From: Gemmatimonadales bacterium
GTDB lineage: Bacteria; Gemmatimonadota; Gemmatimonadetes; Gemmatimonadales; JACORV01
Direction of reading: 5' to 3'
Length of the DNA: 53,884 nucleotides
NCBI GenBank assembly: GCA_030697825.1
Contig: JAUYOW010000232.1
Span: 1-53,884, forward strand
Below the pieces are notes generated by a model. The model was not told where the DNA came from. It saw nothing but the letters and a program-made list of their open reading frames with translations, and made no database searches. The position numbers and the translations under genes were made by a program. Of the stretch, positions 12,904-20,385 are shown piece by piece (the first letter of the stretch is position 1; each line of letters opens with the position of its first letter).

Positions 12904-13197
12904 ATGCAATACTTCTATCGAGCGCACTGCACTCCCGAGGAAGTCCTCCTCTTCTCGAACCGGTTCCTTGGCGCCCGCGGCTTCGCCGCGGCGCCGGGGA
13001 GCGGGGACCATGCCCGCTACACGGGCACTCGTGGCACCGTGGACCTGCACGTCGAGATCGAGGGTGGGCACTACACCCGCGTCACCCTTGCGACGAGCGA
13101 CGTCGGCGAGTCGGAGTTGGACAGGGTGGCGAAGCGGCTGCTGTCGGAGCTTCACAGTGTCGAGGAGCCGCGGCACAAGGTTCGGGGCGGGTACTGA
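12904..13197 (+). CDS. small unknown protein, 97 aa
   Basis: Begins MQYFYRAHCTPEEVL and ends KVRGGY. It has no signal peptide or membrane segment; the composition suggests a compact alpha/beta domain with a START/Bet-v-1-like opening (FYRAHCTPEEV), but this is only an impression. The ATG at 12904 lies 10 nt after the DUF2911 gene, consistent with cotranscription. I do not recognise a family. Confidence 0.65.
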   Translation: MQYFYRAHCTPEEVLLFSNRFLGARGFAAAPGSGDHARYTGTRGTVDLHVEIEGGHYTRVTLATSDVGESELDRVAKRLLSELHSVEEPRHKVRGGY

Positions 13198-13200
13198 AAC

Positions 13201-13231
13201 AAGACGGACAGACGGACGTGTCGGTCCGTCC
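13201..13231 (+). terminator. possible hairpin after the 97-aa gene
   Basis: The 103-nt gap before the dehydrogenase operon holds GACGGAC (13211-13217), a 6-nt loop and GTCCGTC (13224-13230). The left arm is duplicated (GACGGACAGACGGAC). There is no T-run, so a Rho-independent terminator is not certain; it may be another palindromic repeat. The rest of the gap holds the AGGGAG ribosome binding site for the E1 alpha gene. Confidence 0.35.
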
Positions 13232-13300
13232 TGCTTGACTCTCCCCCGCGCCGCGGCGACCTTTCCCCCGCTGTAAACCCATGCAATTCAAGGGAGTTCG

Positions 13301-14389
13301 ATGCCCTCTCGCTCCGCGGCTGCCCCTCGCCAGACGGCCCCTGACATCCCAGCCGGGCTGGCCCGCGAGCAGTTGTTGGAGATGTACTACTACCTCCGTC
13401 TCACCCGATCCCTGGAGGAGCGGCTGACCAACCTGTACCGCCAAGGCAAGGTCATCGGCGGCCTCTTCCGCTCCCTCGGCCAGGAGGCCGACGCCGTCGG
13501 CAGTGCCTTCGCCCTCGACCGGACCAAGGGCGACTTCCTCGCGCCGCTCACGCGCAACCTGGGCTCGATGCTCGTCCAGGGCGCGGAGCCGCTCCAGATC
13601 ATCCGCCAATACATGGCCAAGGCCACCAGCCCCACCCGCGGCCGCGAGCTGAACATCCACTTCGGCGATCTCGAGAAGGGCTTCATCGGCCAGATCTCGC
13701 ATCTGGGCGACATGGTGCCGGTGATGGCGGGGGTCTGTCTCTCGTTCAAGATGCGCAAGGAGCCGCGGGTGGGTCTGGTATTCGTGGGTGACGGCGCGAC
13801 CAGCACCGGCACGTTTCACGAGGGGATCAACTTCGCCACCGTCCAGCGGCTCCCGCTGGTCTGCATCATGGAGAACAACGGCTACGCCTACACCACGCCG
13901 CTGCACAAGCAAACCGCCGTCAAGCGCCTCGTGGACAAGGCGGCGGGCTATGGCGCCCACGCCGACGCGGCCGACGGCAATGACCTTCTGGCCGTGTACG
14001 ACGTTGCCAGACGCGCGATCGAGCGGGCCCGCGTGGGCGGCGGCGTGACCATGATCGAGCTCACCACTTATCGCCGCAAGGGCCACGCGGAGCACGACAA
14101 CCAGTCCTACGTGCCAAAGGAAGAGTTGGCGCATTGGGAACAGAATGATCCGGTGGACCGTTACGTGAAGCAGCTGGGCGAGAACGGGTGGGCGACGGCG
14201 GACGAGCTGGCGGAGATCGACGCGCGTATAGACGCCGAGCTCACGCACGCCGTAGGGATCGCGGAGAACGACCCGTTCCCGGAGCCAGAAACGTCGCTCA
14301 CGGAGGTCTACGCGAACCCGGCGGCGCAGCCGCCGCTCTGGTACCGCGACGGTCCGGCTCCCGGCTCCCGGCTCCCGTCCCATGGCTGA
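13301..14389 (+). CDS. 2-oxoacid dehydrogenase E1 component, alpha subunit
   Basis: 362 residues. It uses thiamine diphosphate to decarboxylate pyruvate or a branched-chain 2-oxoacid. The thiamine motif begins GDGATSTGTFHEG and ends CIMENNGYAY; the phosphorylation-loop region appears as TYRRKGHAEHDNQSYV. The gene is followed by E1 beta (8-nt overlap) and E2, giving a complete E1/E2 set. The substrate cannot be assigned from sequence alone; pyruvate and branched-chain oxoacids are both possible. ATG 13301 follows AGGGAG. The last 13 residues after WYRD are encoded by GGCTCCC heptamer repeats and look like a non-native tail. Confidence 0.9.
   Translation: MPSRSAAAPRQTAPDIPAGLAREQLLEMYYYLRLTRSLEERLTNLYRQGKVIGGLFRSLGQEADAVGSAFALDRTKGDFLAPLTRNLGSMLVQGAEPLQIIRQYMAKATSPTRGRELNIHFGDLEKGFIGQISHLGDMVPVMAGVCLSFKMRKEPRVGLVFVGDGATSTGTFHEGINFATVQRLPLVCIMENNGYAYTTPLHKQTAVKRLVDKAAGYGAHADAADGNDLLAVYDVARRAIERARVGGGVTMIELTTYRRKGHAEHDNQSYVPKEELAHWEQNDPVDRYVKQLGENGWATADELAEIDARIDAELTHAVGIAENDPFPEPETSLTEVYANPAAQPPLWYRDGPAPGSRLPSHG
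14356..14376 (+). repeat. GGCTCCC x3 tandem repeat at the E1 alpha/E1 beta junction
   Basis: Three perfect copies of GGCTCCC (14356-14362, 14363-14369, 14370-14376) encode the last residues of E1 alpha and end just before the E1 beta start codon at 14382. Similar G/C heptamer and octamer arrays occur at other gene ends in this window. Confidence 0.8.
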
Positions 14390-15362
14390 AGTCACCTACC
14401 TCGAGGCCCTCCGCGGCGGCCTGCGCGAGGAGATGCTGCGCGACGAGCGCGTCTTCATCCTCGGCGAGGACGTCGGGAAATACGGCGGCGCGTTCAAGGT
14501 CACGGAAGGCCTGCACGAGGAGTTCGGTGAGTCGCGGGTCATCGACACCCCGATCTCGGAGGCGGCGATCGTCGGCGCGGCGGCCGGCGCGGCCCACATG
14601 GGCCTGCGGCCCGTGGCGGAGATGCAGTTCATCGACTTCATCTCGTGCGCCTACGACATGCTGACCAACTACGTCGCGACCGCGCGGTACCGCGCCGGCC
14701 TGCCCACGCCGATGGTGGTGCGCGGGCCGTGCGGGGGCTACGTGCGCGGCGGCCCGTTCCATTCGCAGATGCCCGAGGCCGCGTTCTTCCATACGCCGGG
14801 GCTCAAGATCGTCTGCCCGGCCACGGCGCGCGACGCGAAAGGGCTGATCAAGGCCGCCATCCGCGACGACGACCCGGTGCTCTACTTCGAGCACAAGTTC
14901 CTGTACCGGCGCATCAAGGAAACCCTGCCGGAGGACGGCGACCTCCTGACGCCGATCGGCAAGGCGCGCGTGGCGCACGAGGGGAAGGACCTCTCCATCA
15001 TCACCTACTCGGCGATGGTCTGGAAGTCGCTGGAGGCGGCGGAGATCCTGGAAAAGGAGGACGGGGTGAGCGTCGAGGTGCTCGACCTGCGGACCCTGCT
15101 GCCGATGGACGACGCGGCCATCATCGAGACGGTGAAGAAGACCAACAAGGTGATGATCGTGCACGAGGACACGCGCACCGGCGGCGTCGCCGGGGAGATC
15201 GCGGCGCGGATCAACGAGAACGCGTTCGAGTGGCTGGACGGTCCGGTCCTGCGCGTCACGGCGGCCGACGTGCCGCTGCCCTACGCGCCGACTCTCGAGG
15301 ACTACGTGCTGCCGCAGACGGCGGATATCGTGAACGTGGCAAGGAAACTGGCAGCGTACTGA
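14382..15362 (+). CDS. 2-oxoacid dehydrogenase E1 component, beta subunit
   Basis: 326 residues. The start MAEVTYLEALRGGLREEM, the segment FILGEDVGKYGGAFKVT and IDTPISEAAIVGAAAGAA are typical of PdhB/BkdB-type transketolase-like beta subunits. The C-terminal domain carries LDLRTLLPMDDAAI and VHEDTRTGGVAGEI. It pairs with E1 alpha to form the alpha2beta2 decarboxylase. The gene overlaps E1 alpha by 8 nt, which suggests translational coupling, and is separated from E2 by 112 nt filled with a palindromic repeat. Confidence 0.93.
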   Translation: MAEVTYLEALRGGLREEMLRDERVFILGEDVGKYGGAFKVTEGLHEEFGESRVIDTPISEAAIVGAAAGAAHMGLRPVAEMQFIDFISCAYDMLTNYVATARYRAGLPTPMVVRGPCGGYVRGGPFHSQMPEAAFFHTPGLKIVCPATARDAKGLIKAAIRDDDPVLYFEHKFLYRRIKETLPEDGDLLTPIGKARVAHEGKDLSIITYSAMVWKSLEAAEILEKEDGVSVEVLDLRTLLPMDDAAIIETVKKTNKVMIVHEDTRTGGVAGEIAARINENAFEWLDGPVLRVTAADVPLPYAPTLEDYVLPQTADIVNVARKLAAY

Positions 15363-15368
15363 GAGGGA

Positions 15369-15458
15369 GCGGGGAGCGGGGAGCGGTACCATTGGATGCT
15401 CGCCACCGCGACGGAGCCCCACGTCCGGCACCGTCAGGTACCGCTCCCCGCTCCCCGC
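15369..15458. repeat. palindromic repeat, family A, copy 1
   Basis: Perfect 22-bp inverted arms (15369-15390 and 15437-15458; the inner ends are GGTACC) flank a 46-nt centre. The arms contain tandem GGGGAGC units. A second copy with the same arms and the same 46-nt centre length lies at 21123-21208. It occupies most of the E1 beta-E2 intercistronic gap, so in the mRNA it would form a long hairpin between the two cistrons. Confidence 0.9.
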
Positions 15459-15474
15459 ATCTAGGAGTGAGCAC

Positions 15475-16881
15475 ATGGCGCGGATTGACGTCATCATGCC
15501 GCAGATGGGCGAGTCCATCGCCGAAGGCACCTTGTCGAAGTGGCTCAAGAAGTTGGGCGACGAGGTGAAGCGCGACGAGCCTATCTTCGAGATCAGCACC
15601 GACAAGGTGGACGCGGAGATACCCGCGCCCTCGGCGGGCGTGCTGGCGGAGATCATGGTCAAGGAAGGCCAGACCGTTCCGGTGCAGACCATCGTCGCCC
15701 GGATCGAGACGGACAAGTCGGCCGTCGGTGCGGCGCCCGTGCCGAGCGCTCCGGCCCCGGCAGCCGCGGCTCCCGCGCCGGCGGCGCCGAAGGCCGCGGC
15801 TCCCGCTCCGGCCGCTGCTCCCGTTGCCGCTCCCGCGGTGACCAGGAGTGGCGACACGGCGCCGCCGTGGCGCGCGCCGGCGCCGGCGCCGTCCTTCGAG
15901 GGCCCGGAGACCGCGGAGGAACGTCTTCGCCGCAAGTCCACGCCCTTGGTGCGCAAGATCGCGGCCGAGCACCAGGTGGACATAGCCGCGATCCCGGGCA
16001 GCGGCTTCGCCGGCCGCGTGACCAAGAAGGACATCCTGGGCTACTTGGACGCGGGCACCTTGGAAGCGGGCACCGGCGCACCGGCGCACGGCCGCACCGA
16101 AGCGGGTGCGCCACCCCGTGCGGCTGGTGCGCCCGTGCCCTCGGTGCCCGCTGGGGCGTGGGAGGCGACGCCCTGGCCCGGCGACCGCGTCGAGCCGATG
16201 AGCCGCATCCGCCAACTCACCGCCGAGCACATGATCTTCTCGCGGCGCACTTCGGCGCACGTCACCTCGTTCTACGAGGTGGACATGCAGCGCATCGCGA
16301 AGCTGCGGGAGGCGCACAAGAAGGAGTTCGAGGGTCGCGGCGCGAAGCTCACCTACCTCGGCTTCATCGTGAAGACGGTGGCGGACCAGCTCCGCAAGCA
16401 CCACGTCCTCAACGCCGCGGTGCAGGGCAGCAACATCATCTATCGGCAACAGATCAACGTCGGCATCGCGGTGGCGCTCGACTGGGGCCTCATCGTGCCG
16501 GTGATCAGGAACGCGGACGAGCTGTCGCTCCTCGGCATCGCCAAGACCATGGCGGACCTCGCCGATCGTGCCCGGAACAAGAAGCTAAAGCCCGATGAGG
16601 TGCAGGGCGGTACCTTCACGATCACCAACCCCGGCGTGTTCGGCTCGTACATCGGCGCGCCGATCATCAACCAGCCGCAGGTCGCCATCCTCGGCGTGGG
16701 CGCGATCGAGAAGCGGCCCAAGGTCGTGACGACCGAGGACGGCACCGACCTCATCGTGCCCCGGATGACCACGATGCTGTCCATCTCCTACGACCACCGG
16801 ATCGTGGACGGCGCCGACGCCGACCGCTTCATGGCCGATCTCAAGGCCGGGCTTCAGGACTTCTCCGAGGGCGCGCTCTGA
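15475..16881 (+). CDS. 2-oxoacid dehydrogenase E2, dihydrolipoamide acyltransferase
   Basis: 468 residues. The lipoyl domain (residues 1-78) has the lipoylation lysine in STDKVDAE. An Ala/Pro-rich linker follows (about 83-130), then the E1/E3-binding domain (RKSTPLVRKIAAEHQVD, about 150-188), a second Gly/Ala/Pro linker (198-230), and the catalytic domain ending DHRIVDGADADRF with the active-site His. It transfers the acyl group from E1 to CoA and forms the complex core. No E3 gene is in the window. The second linker is encoded by an imperfect palindrome resembling repeat family B. Confidence 0.93.
   Translation: MARIDVIMPQMGESIAEGTLSKWLKKLGDEVKRDEPIFEISTDKVDAEIPAPSAGVLAEIMVKEGQTVPVQTIVARIETDKSAVGAAPVPSAPAPAAAAPAPAAPKAAAPAPAAAPVAAPAVTRSGDTAPPWRAPAPAPSFEGPETAEERLRRKSTPLVRKIAAEHQVDIAAIPGSGFAGRVTKKDILGYLDAGTLEAGTGAPAHGRTEAGAPPRAAGAPVPSVPAGAWEATPWPGDRVEPMSRIRQLTAEHMIFSRRTSAHVTSFYEVDMQRIAKLREAHKKEFEGRGAKLTYLGFIVKTVADQLRKHHVLNAAVQGSNIIYRQQINVGIAVALDWGLIVPVIRNADELSLLGIAKTMADLADRARNKKLKPDEVQGGTFTITNPGVFGSYIGAPIINQPQVAILGVGAIEKRPKVVTTEDGTDLIVPRMTTMLSISYDHRIVDGADADRFMADLKAGLQDFSEGAL
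16066..16151. repeat. palindromic repeat, family B, inside the E2 gene
   Basis: The left arm (16066-16097) and right arm (16118-16151) are imperfect inverted copies built of GGCAC/GGCGCAC units, with a 20-nt centre. They read in frame as GTGAPAHGRT and AAGAPVPSVPAG in the second E2 linker. The units resemble those at 28155-28250, 52388-52516 and 53747-53800. Confidence 0.6.
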
Positions 16882-16895
16882 GCCGGCATCTTTTC

Positions 16896-17171
16896 GTGCT
16901 GATCTTCGAGGCGTCCCCCGGCAGCGAGGAACGCGCCGACGACGTGATGCGCGCGGCGCGGGCGCGCGCCGAGCCGGCGGGGTGGCACTGCTGGGCGTAC
17001 CGGAACGAGATCGCACCGAACGAGATAACTTTGTTCCTGGAGGGACCGACGGCCGCGGGCGACGAAGCGCCCGTATTCGGCGACGAGATCGCAGAGCTCA
17101 GGGCGCTCGCGCGCCGCTTCGAGCCGGTCCGGTCCCTGGTCGAGCATCCGCTGGAGAGTGGAGCCGCATGA
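16896..17171 (+). CDS. small unknown protein, 91 aa
   Basis: Starts LIFEASPGSEERADDVM from GTG at 16896 and ends ESGAA. It is acidic, with no signal peptide or membrane segment. The layout (LFLEGP, then an alpha-helical end) recalls small alpha/beta-barrel proteins, but no family is recognised. It lies 14 nt after E2 and overlaps the next gene by 4 nt (ATGA), so it is probably translated in the same operon. Confidence 0.6.
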   Translation: MLIFEASPGSEERADDVMRAARARAEPAGWHCWAYRNEIAPNEITLFLEGPTAAGDEAPVFGDEIAELRALARRFEPVRSLVEHPLESGAA

Positions 17172-17440
17172 TCGAACGCACTTTGATCGTGGAAGGACAG
17201 GCGTGGGCCGTGTCCATCGCGGGCCGGTTCACCGTGTACGAGCGGGACGAGTTCCCGGTGCTCTTCGAGCGGCGAGACGCGCACGGCAAGCGGGAGCGGA
17301 GGGTGAGCCGCTTCTCGCCGCTCGGAAGCAAGAGCCGCGCCCCGGCTCTGGCCGAGCTGACGGATGCGGAGTTGACGACGCTGTACCGGCAGAGCCAGCC
17401 GGACTGGACCTCGCCGGAGCTCGGCTATGCGCGCTCCTGA
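17168..17440 (+). CDS. small unknown protein, 90 aa
   Basis: Begins MIERTLIVEGQAWAVSIAGR and ends LGYARS. It has a beta-rich N-terminal half and a short helix (LAELTDAELTTLYRQSQ). It starts within the ATGA overlap with the preceding gene and overlaps the peroxiredoxin start by 14 nt. That placement ties it to the selenoprotein candidate. No family recognised. Confidence 0.65.
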   Translation: MIERTLIVEGQAWAVSIAGRFTVYERDEFPVLFERRDAHGKRERRVSRFSPLGSKSRAPALAELTDAELTTLYRQSQPDWTSPELGYARS

Positions 17441-17882
17441 CTCGGACCTTCCGCTGGCGGTAGGGAGCAGCGCGCCCGACTTCGAGCTTGACGCCACTCA
17501 AGGCCGCCGCGTGAAGCTGAGCACGCTCCTCCAGAAGGGTCACGTTGCGCTCTACTTCTATCCCGGAAACAACACTCCGGGCTGAAACAAGCAGCTCTCC
17601 TCCGTGCGCGAGGAGCAGAGCAACTATGTGGCCAAGGGCGTGCAGACGTTCGGGGTGAACCCGGCATCGGTGGAAAGTCACGAGAAGTACGCGGAGAAAT
17701 TCAAGTTCAACTTCCCGCTGGTCTCCGATCCAGACCGAAAGGCGGCCGCGGCGTACCACGCCCTGAAGCCCGACGGGAAAGGGATCGCCCGCACGGTGTA
17801 TCTGATCGGCCGGAGCGGTACGGTGTTGTTCGCGCAGCGTGGCGCACCGGGCGCGGACGTGATCCTCTCGGCGCTGGACTAG
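17427..17882 (+). CDS. peroxiredoxin (BCP/PrxQ type) with in-frame TGA, probable selenoprotein
   Basis: The open frame is 151 codons if the TGA at 17583-17585 (codon 53) is read as selenocysteine. Both sides of the TGA are clearly peroxiredoxin: upstream GSSAPDFELDATQGRRVKLS and YFYPGNNTPG, downstream VNPASVESHEKYAEKF, FPLVSDPDRKAAAAYH and RTVYLIGRSGTVL. The TGA replaces exactly the peroxidatic cysteine of the canonical NTPGC motif. The usual resolving Cys five residues later is Leu. The enzyme would reduce hydroperoxides. ATG 17427 has GGAGC 6 nt upstream. A hairpin starting 9 nt after the TGA fits a bacterial SECIS. TrxB lies downstream on the same strand and may supply reductant. A nonsense mutation is the less likely alternative. 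Confidence 0.85.
17594..17621 (+). promoter_or_regulatory. candidate bacterial SECIS hairpin
   Basis: Immediately after the in-frame TGA, GCTCTCCTC (17594-17602) pairs with GAGG plus AGAGC (17610-17613 and 17617-17621), leaving a 3-nt bulge (AGC). The 7-nt apical loop CGTGCGC contains GU/G residues. The loop begins about 18 nt after the TGA, within the spacing expected for SelB-binding elements in bacteria. No covariation evidence is available here. Confidence 0.6.
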
Positions 17883-17890
17883 GGAACGCG

Positions 17891-18622
17891 ATGGCCGGCG
17901 ACTTTGACTTCTCGGGCCGAGTGGCGGTCGTGACCGGGGTCGGGCGCGTAGGCCAGATCGGCCATGCGGTCGCCCAGGGCTTCGGCCGCGCGGGCGCCAA
18001 GCTTGTCGTCGCCGACCGGAACGCGGTGGAGGTGGCGGCGCGCGCCAGGGAGTTCATGGCCCAGGGCATCGAGGCGCGCCCGGCCGCAGGTGACCTGACG
18101 GAGCCGGACGTCGCGCAGTGGATAGTGGAGGAAGCGCTCCAGGCGTTCGGGCGGCTCGACATTCTGGTCAACGTGGCGGGCGGTCTCACCGGCTACGGGC
18201 CGATGCTGGAGATGGACGTCAGCGTCCTCGACCGCGAGATCGCCGTGAACGTGAAGACTACGTACCTCGTCTCGCGCGCCGCGGCCAAGGTCATGGTGGG
18301 GCAGCGGAGGGGCGCGATCGTCAATTTCGCCTCCATCTCTGCGATCCACGCCAAGCCCTCGATGGCCGCCTATTCCGCCGCCAAAGCGGGCGTCGCCGCG
18401 CTCACCCGGAGCCTCGCCCTGGAGCTGCGCGACCATGGCGTCCGCGTCAATGCCGTCGCGCCGGGCGTGGTCCGCACCGACGACAACGTTCGGACCACCG
18501 CCGAGCAACCGCCGCGTTGGGTGGAGATCGACGAGATCGTGAACGCGGTGCTGTTCCTCGCCTCGGATCTCTCGGCCGGCATCACCGGCCATGTGCTGCC
18601 CGTTTCGCACGGGGAACTCTAG
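17891..18622 (+). CDS. short-chain dehydrogenase/reductase
   Basis: 243 residues, classical SDR. The NAD(P) motif is in VAVVTGVGRVGQIGHAVA, followed by LDILVNVAGG, the serine motif IVNFASISA and the catalytic YSAAK. NAVAPGVVRTD is the usual post-catalytic segment. The substrate cannot be predicted. It starts 8 nt after the peroxiredoxin and ends 4 nt before a second SDR gene. Confidence 0.88.
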   Translation: MAGDFDFSGRVAVVTGVGRVGQIGHAVAQGFGRAGAKLVVADRNAVEVAARAREFMAQGIEARPAAGDLTEPDVAQWIVEEALQAFGRLDILVNVAGGLTGYGPMLEMDVSVLDREIAVNVKTTYLVSRAAAKVMVGQRRGAIVNFASISAIHAKPSMAAYSAAKAGVAALTRSLALELRDHGVRVNAVAPGVVRTDDNVRTTAEQPPRWVEIDEIVNAVLFLASDLSAGITGHVLPVSHGEL

Positions 18623-18626
18623 AGCC

Positions 18627-19355
18627 GTGGAGCTGCGCGGCCGTAATGCGCTGGTAACCGGGGCCGGCATCCGGCTCGGGCGCGCCATCGCCTTCGGGTT
18701 GATGCGGCGCGGGGTCAACGTCGCGGTCCACTACTTCCATTCAGCGCACGGCGCCCGGTCCACGGCCGTCGAGGGTGAGGCGGGGGGCGTGAAGATCGCG
18801 CTGCTCGAAGCCGATGTGTCGGACGCCGTCCAGGCGGAGGCGCTCGCGGGCCGCGCCTCCGAAGCGCTCGGAGGTCTGGACATCGTGGTGAACAGCGCCG
18901 CGATCATGGAGCGCCGCCCGCTCGCCGAGGTCACGCCGGCGGATTGGGACCGGACCATGGACTTGAACCTGCGCGGCGCCTTCTTCGTGGCGAAGGGCGC
19001 GGCCTCGGTCATGGCGGAGAAGGGCGGCGCCATCGTCAACATGGCCGACATCGCGGCCTTCGAGCGCTGGAAACAGTACCCGGCGCACTGCATCAGCAAG
19101 GCCGGCATCGTCGCGATGACGGAGCTGCTGGCGAAGACCCTCGCGCCGAAGATCCGCGTGAACGCCGTAGCGCCGGGCGCCGTGCTCCTGCCGGAAGACT
19201 GGAGCGCCGGCGCGCGCGCGCGGGTGGTCGGATCCACCCCGCTGGGCCGGCTGGGCAGTCCGGGCGACGTGGTGGGCGCGGTGCTGTTCCTGATCGAGCA
19301 GGAGTACATCACCGGGGAGACGCTCGTCGTGGACGGCGGGCGGTTGCTGAGATGA
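18627..19355 (+). CDS. SDR protein, pteridine-reductase-like, catalytic Tyr replaced by His
   Basis: 242 residues from GTG at 18627. The nucleotide motif [12 protein letters not shown] resembles the FolM/PTR1 type (TGxxxRxGR). IVNMAD carries an Asp where classical SDRs have Ser, again as in PTR1. In HCISK the catalytic Tyr of YxxxK is His, 13 residues after that Asp, which is exactly the Tyr spacing in PTR1. [12 protein letters not shown] and GETLVVDGG complete the fold. Loss of Tyr would normally abolish reductase activity, so the protein may bind rather than reduce, or use another donor. It is followed by trxB after 61 nt. Confidence 0.82.
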   Translation: MELRGRNALVTGAGIRLGRAIAFGLMRRGVNVAVHYFHSAHGARSTAVEGEAGGVKIALLEADVSDAVQAEALAGRASEALGGLDIVVNSAAIMERRPLAEVTPADWDRTMDLNLRGAFFVAKGAASVMAEKGGAIVNMADIAAFERWKQYPAHCISKAGIVAMTELLAKTLAPKIRVNAVAPGAVLLPEDWSAGARARVVGSTPLGRLGSPGDVVGAVLFLIEQEYITGETLVVDGGRLLR

Positions 19356-19384
19356 CCGGCGCGCCGGAAGCGCGATACCTGGAA

Positions 19385-19398
19385 CCCGGCGAGCCGGG
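19385..19398 (+). other. short perfect hairpin upstream of trxB
   Basis: CCCGG-CGAG-CCGGG forms a 5-bp hairpin in the 61-nt gap between the second SDR and trxB. There is no T-run. It may be a weak terminator or part of the trxB leader. Nothing else is evident in the gap. Confidence 0.3.
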
Positions 19399-19416
19399 AA
19401 CTACGTTACCACTATC

Positions 19417-20385
19417 ATGAAGAACTACGACCTGATCATCGTCGGCGCCGGACCGGCCGGCCTTTGCGCGGCGCTCTACGCGGGCCGCTCCATGCTGAAG
19501 AGCGTGGTGATCGAGCGCGGCGCCCCGGGGGGGGAGCTCCTGAACACCGAGCTCATCGAGGACTATCCGGGCTTCGAGTCCATCAAGGGTTTCGAGCTGT
19601 CGGAGAAGATGGCGGCGCATGCGCTCAAGTTCGGCACCGAGATGGTGACGGACACGGTGGCGAGCGTCGAGAAGCGCGACGACGGCACGTTCCTGGTCAC
19701 GACAGAAAACGGTGAAAATTTCGAGGCGCCGGCCGTGATCCTCACCGCGGGCGGCACCCCCACCAAACTCGGCGTTCCGGGCGAGGCGGAATACGCGGGC
19801 AAGGGCGTGTCGTACTGCGCCGTGTGCGACGGGCACTTCTTTCGCGGCGAGGTGCTCGCGGTCGTCGGCGGCGGCGACGCGGCGTGCGAGGAGGCCGAGT
19901 TCCTGACCCGGTACGCGTCCAAGGTCTTCATCATCCATCGCCGGAACGCTTTTCGCGCCTCGCCCATCATCCAGAAGCGCGTCTTCGAGAATCCGAAGAT
20001 CGAGGTGGTCTGGGACACGGTCGTCGAGCACATCGAGGGCGACGGGAAGGCCGTCAAGCACCTCGCGGTCAGGAACGCCGTCAGCGGCGCGACGTCGCAG
20101 CTGCCGGTCGGCGGCGTGTTCGTCTTCATCGGCTTCCAGCCCAACACAGGCGTCGTGAAGGGGCACTTCAAGCATGATGCCGCGGGTTACATCGTCACGG
20201 ACGAGGTGATGATGAGCTCGATCCCGGGCCTCTTCGCGGCGGGCGACCTGCGGGCGCAGCTCACTCGGCAAATCACGACGGCGGTCGGCGACGCCACGAC
20301 CGCGGTCATCGCCGCGTCCAAGTACCTCGCCGCGCTCAAGGACCGCGAGGCCGCCAAGACGGCTCAGCCGGTTGGCAGCGCCTAG
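19417..20385 (+). CDS. trxB: thioredoxin-disulfide reductase
   Basis: 322 residues. FAD motif [20 protein letters not shown], redox-active CAVC in [16 protein letters not shown] motif [15 protein letters not shown], and C-terminal FAD segment [19 protein letters not shown]. The enzyme passes electrons from NADPH to thioredoxin in the cytoplasm and could support the peroxiredoxin upstream. It overlaps the next gene by 14 nt. Confidence 0.96.
   Translation: MKNYDLIIVGAGPAGLCAALYAGRSMLKSVVIERGAPGGELLNTELIEDYPGFESIKGFELSEKMAAHALKFGTEMVTDTVASVEKRDDGTFLVTTENGENFEAPAVILTAGGTPTKLGVPGEAEYAGKGVSYCAVCDGHFFRGEVLAVVGGGDAACEEAEFLTRYASKVFIIHRRNAFRASPIIQKRVFENPKIEVVWDTVVEHIEGDGKAVKHLAVRNAVSGATSQLPVGGVFVFIGFQPNTGVVKGHFKHDAAGYIVTDEVMMSSIPGLFAAGDLRAQLTRQITTAVGDATTAVIAASKYLAALKDREAAKTAQPVGSA

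Noticed and set aside
15363-15474. Rho-independent terminator between E1 beta and E2
   Set aside because: The hairpin has a 46-nt centre and no T-run, and recurs at 21123-21208, so a repeat element is the better explanation.
17583-17585. Reading the peroxiredoxin as a pseudogene or sequencing error
   Set aside because: Considered, but the TGA is precisely at the catalytic Cys, the frame is otherwise intact and a suitable hairpin follows; selenocysteine explains all three.
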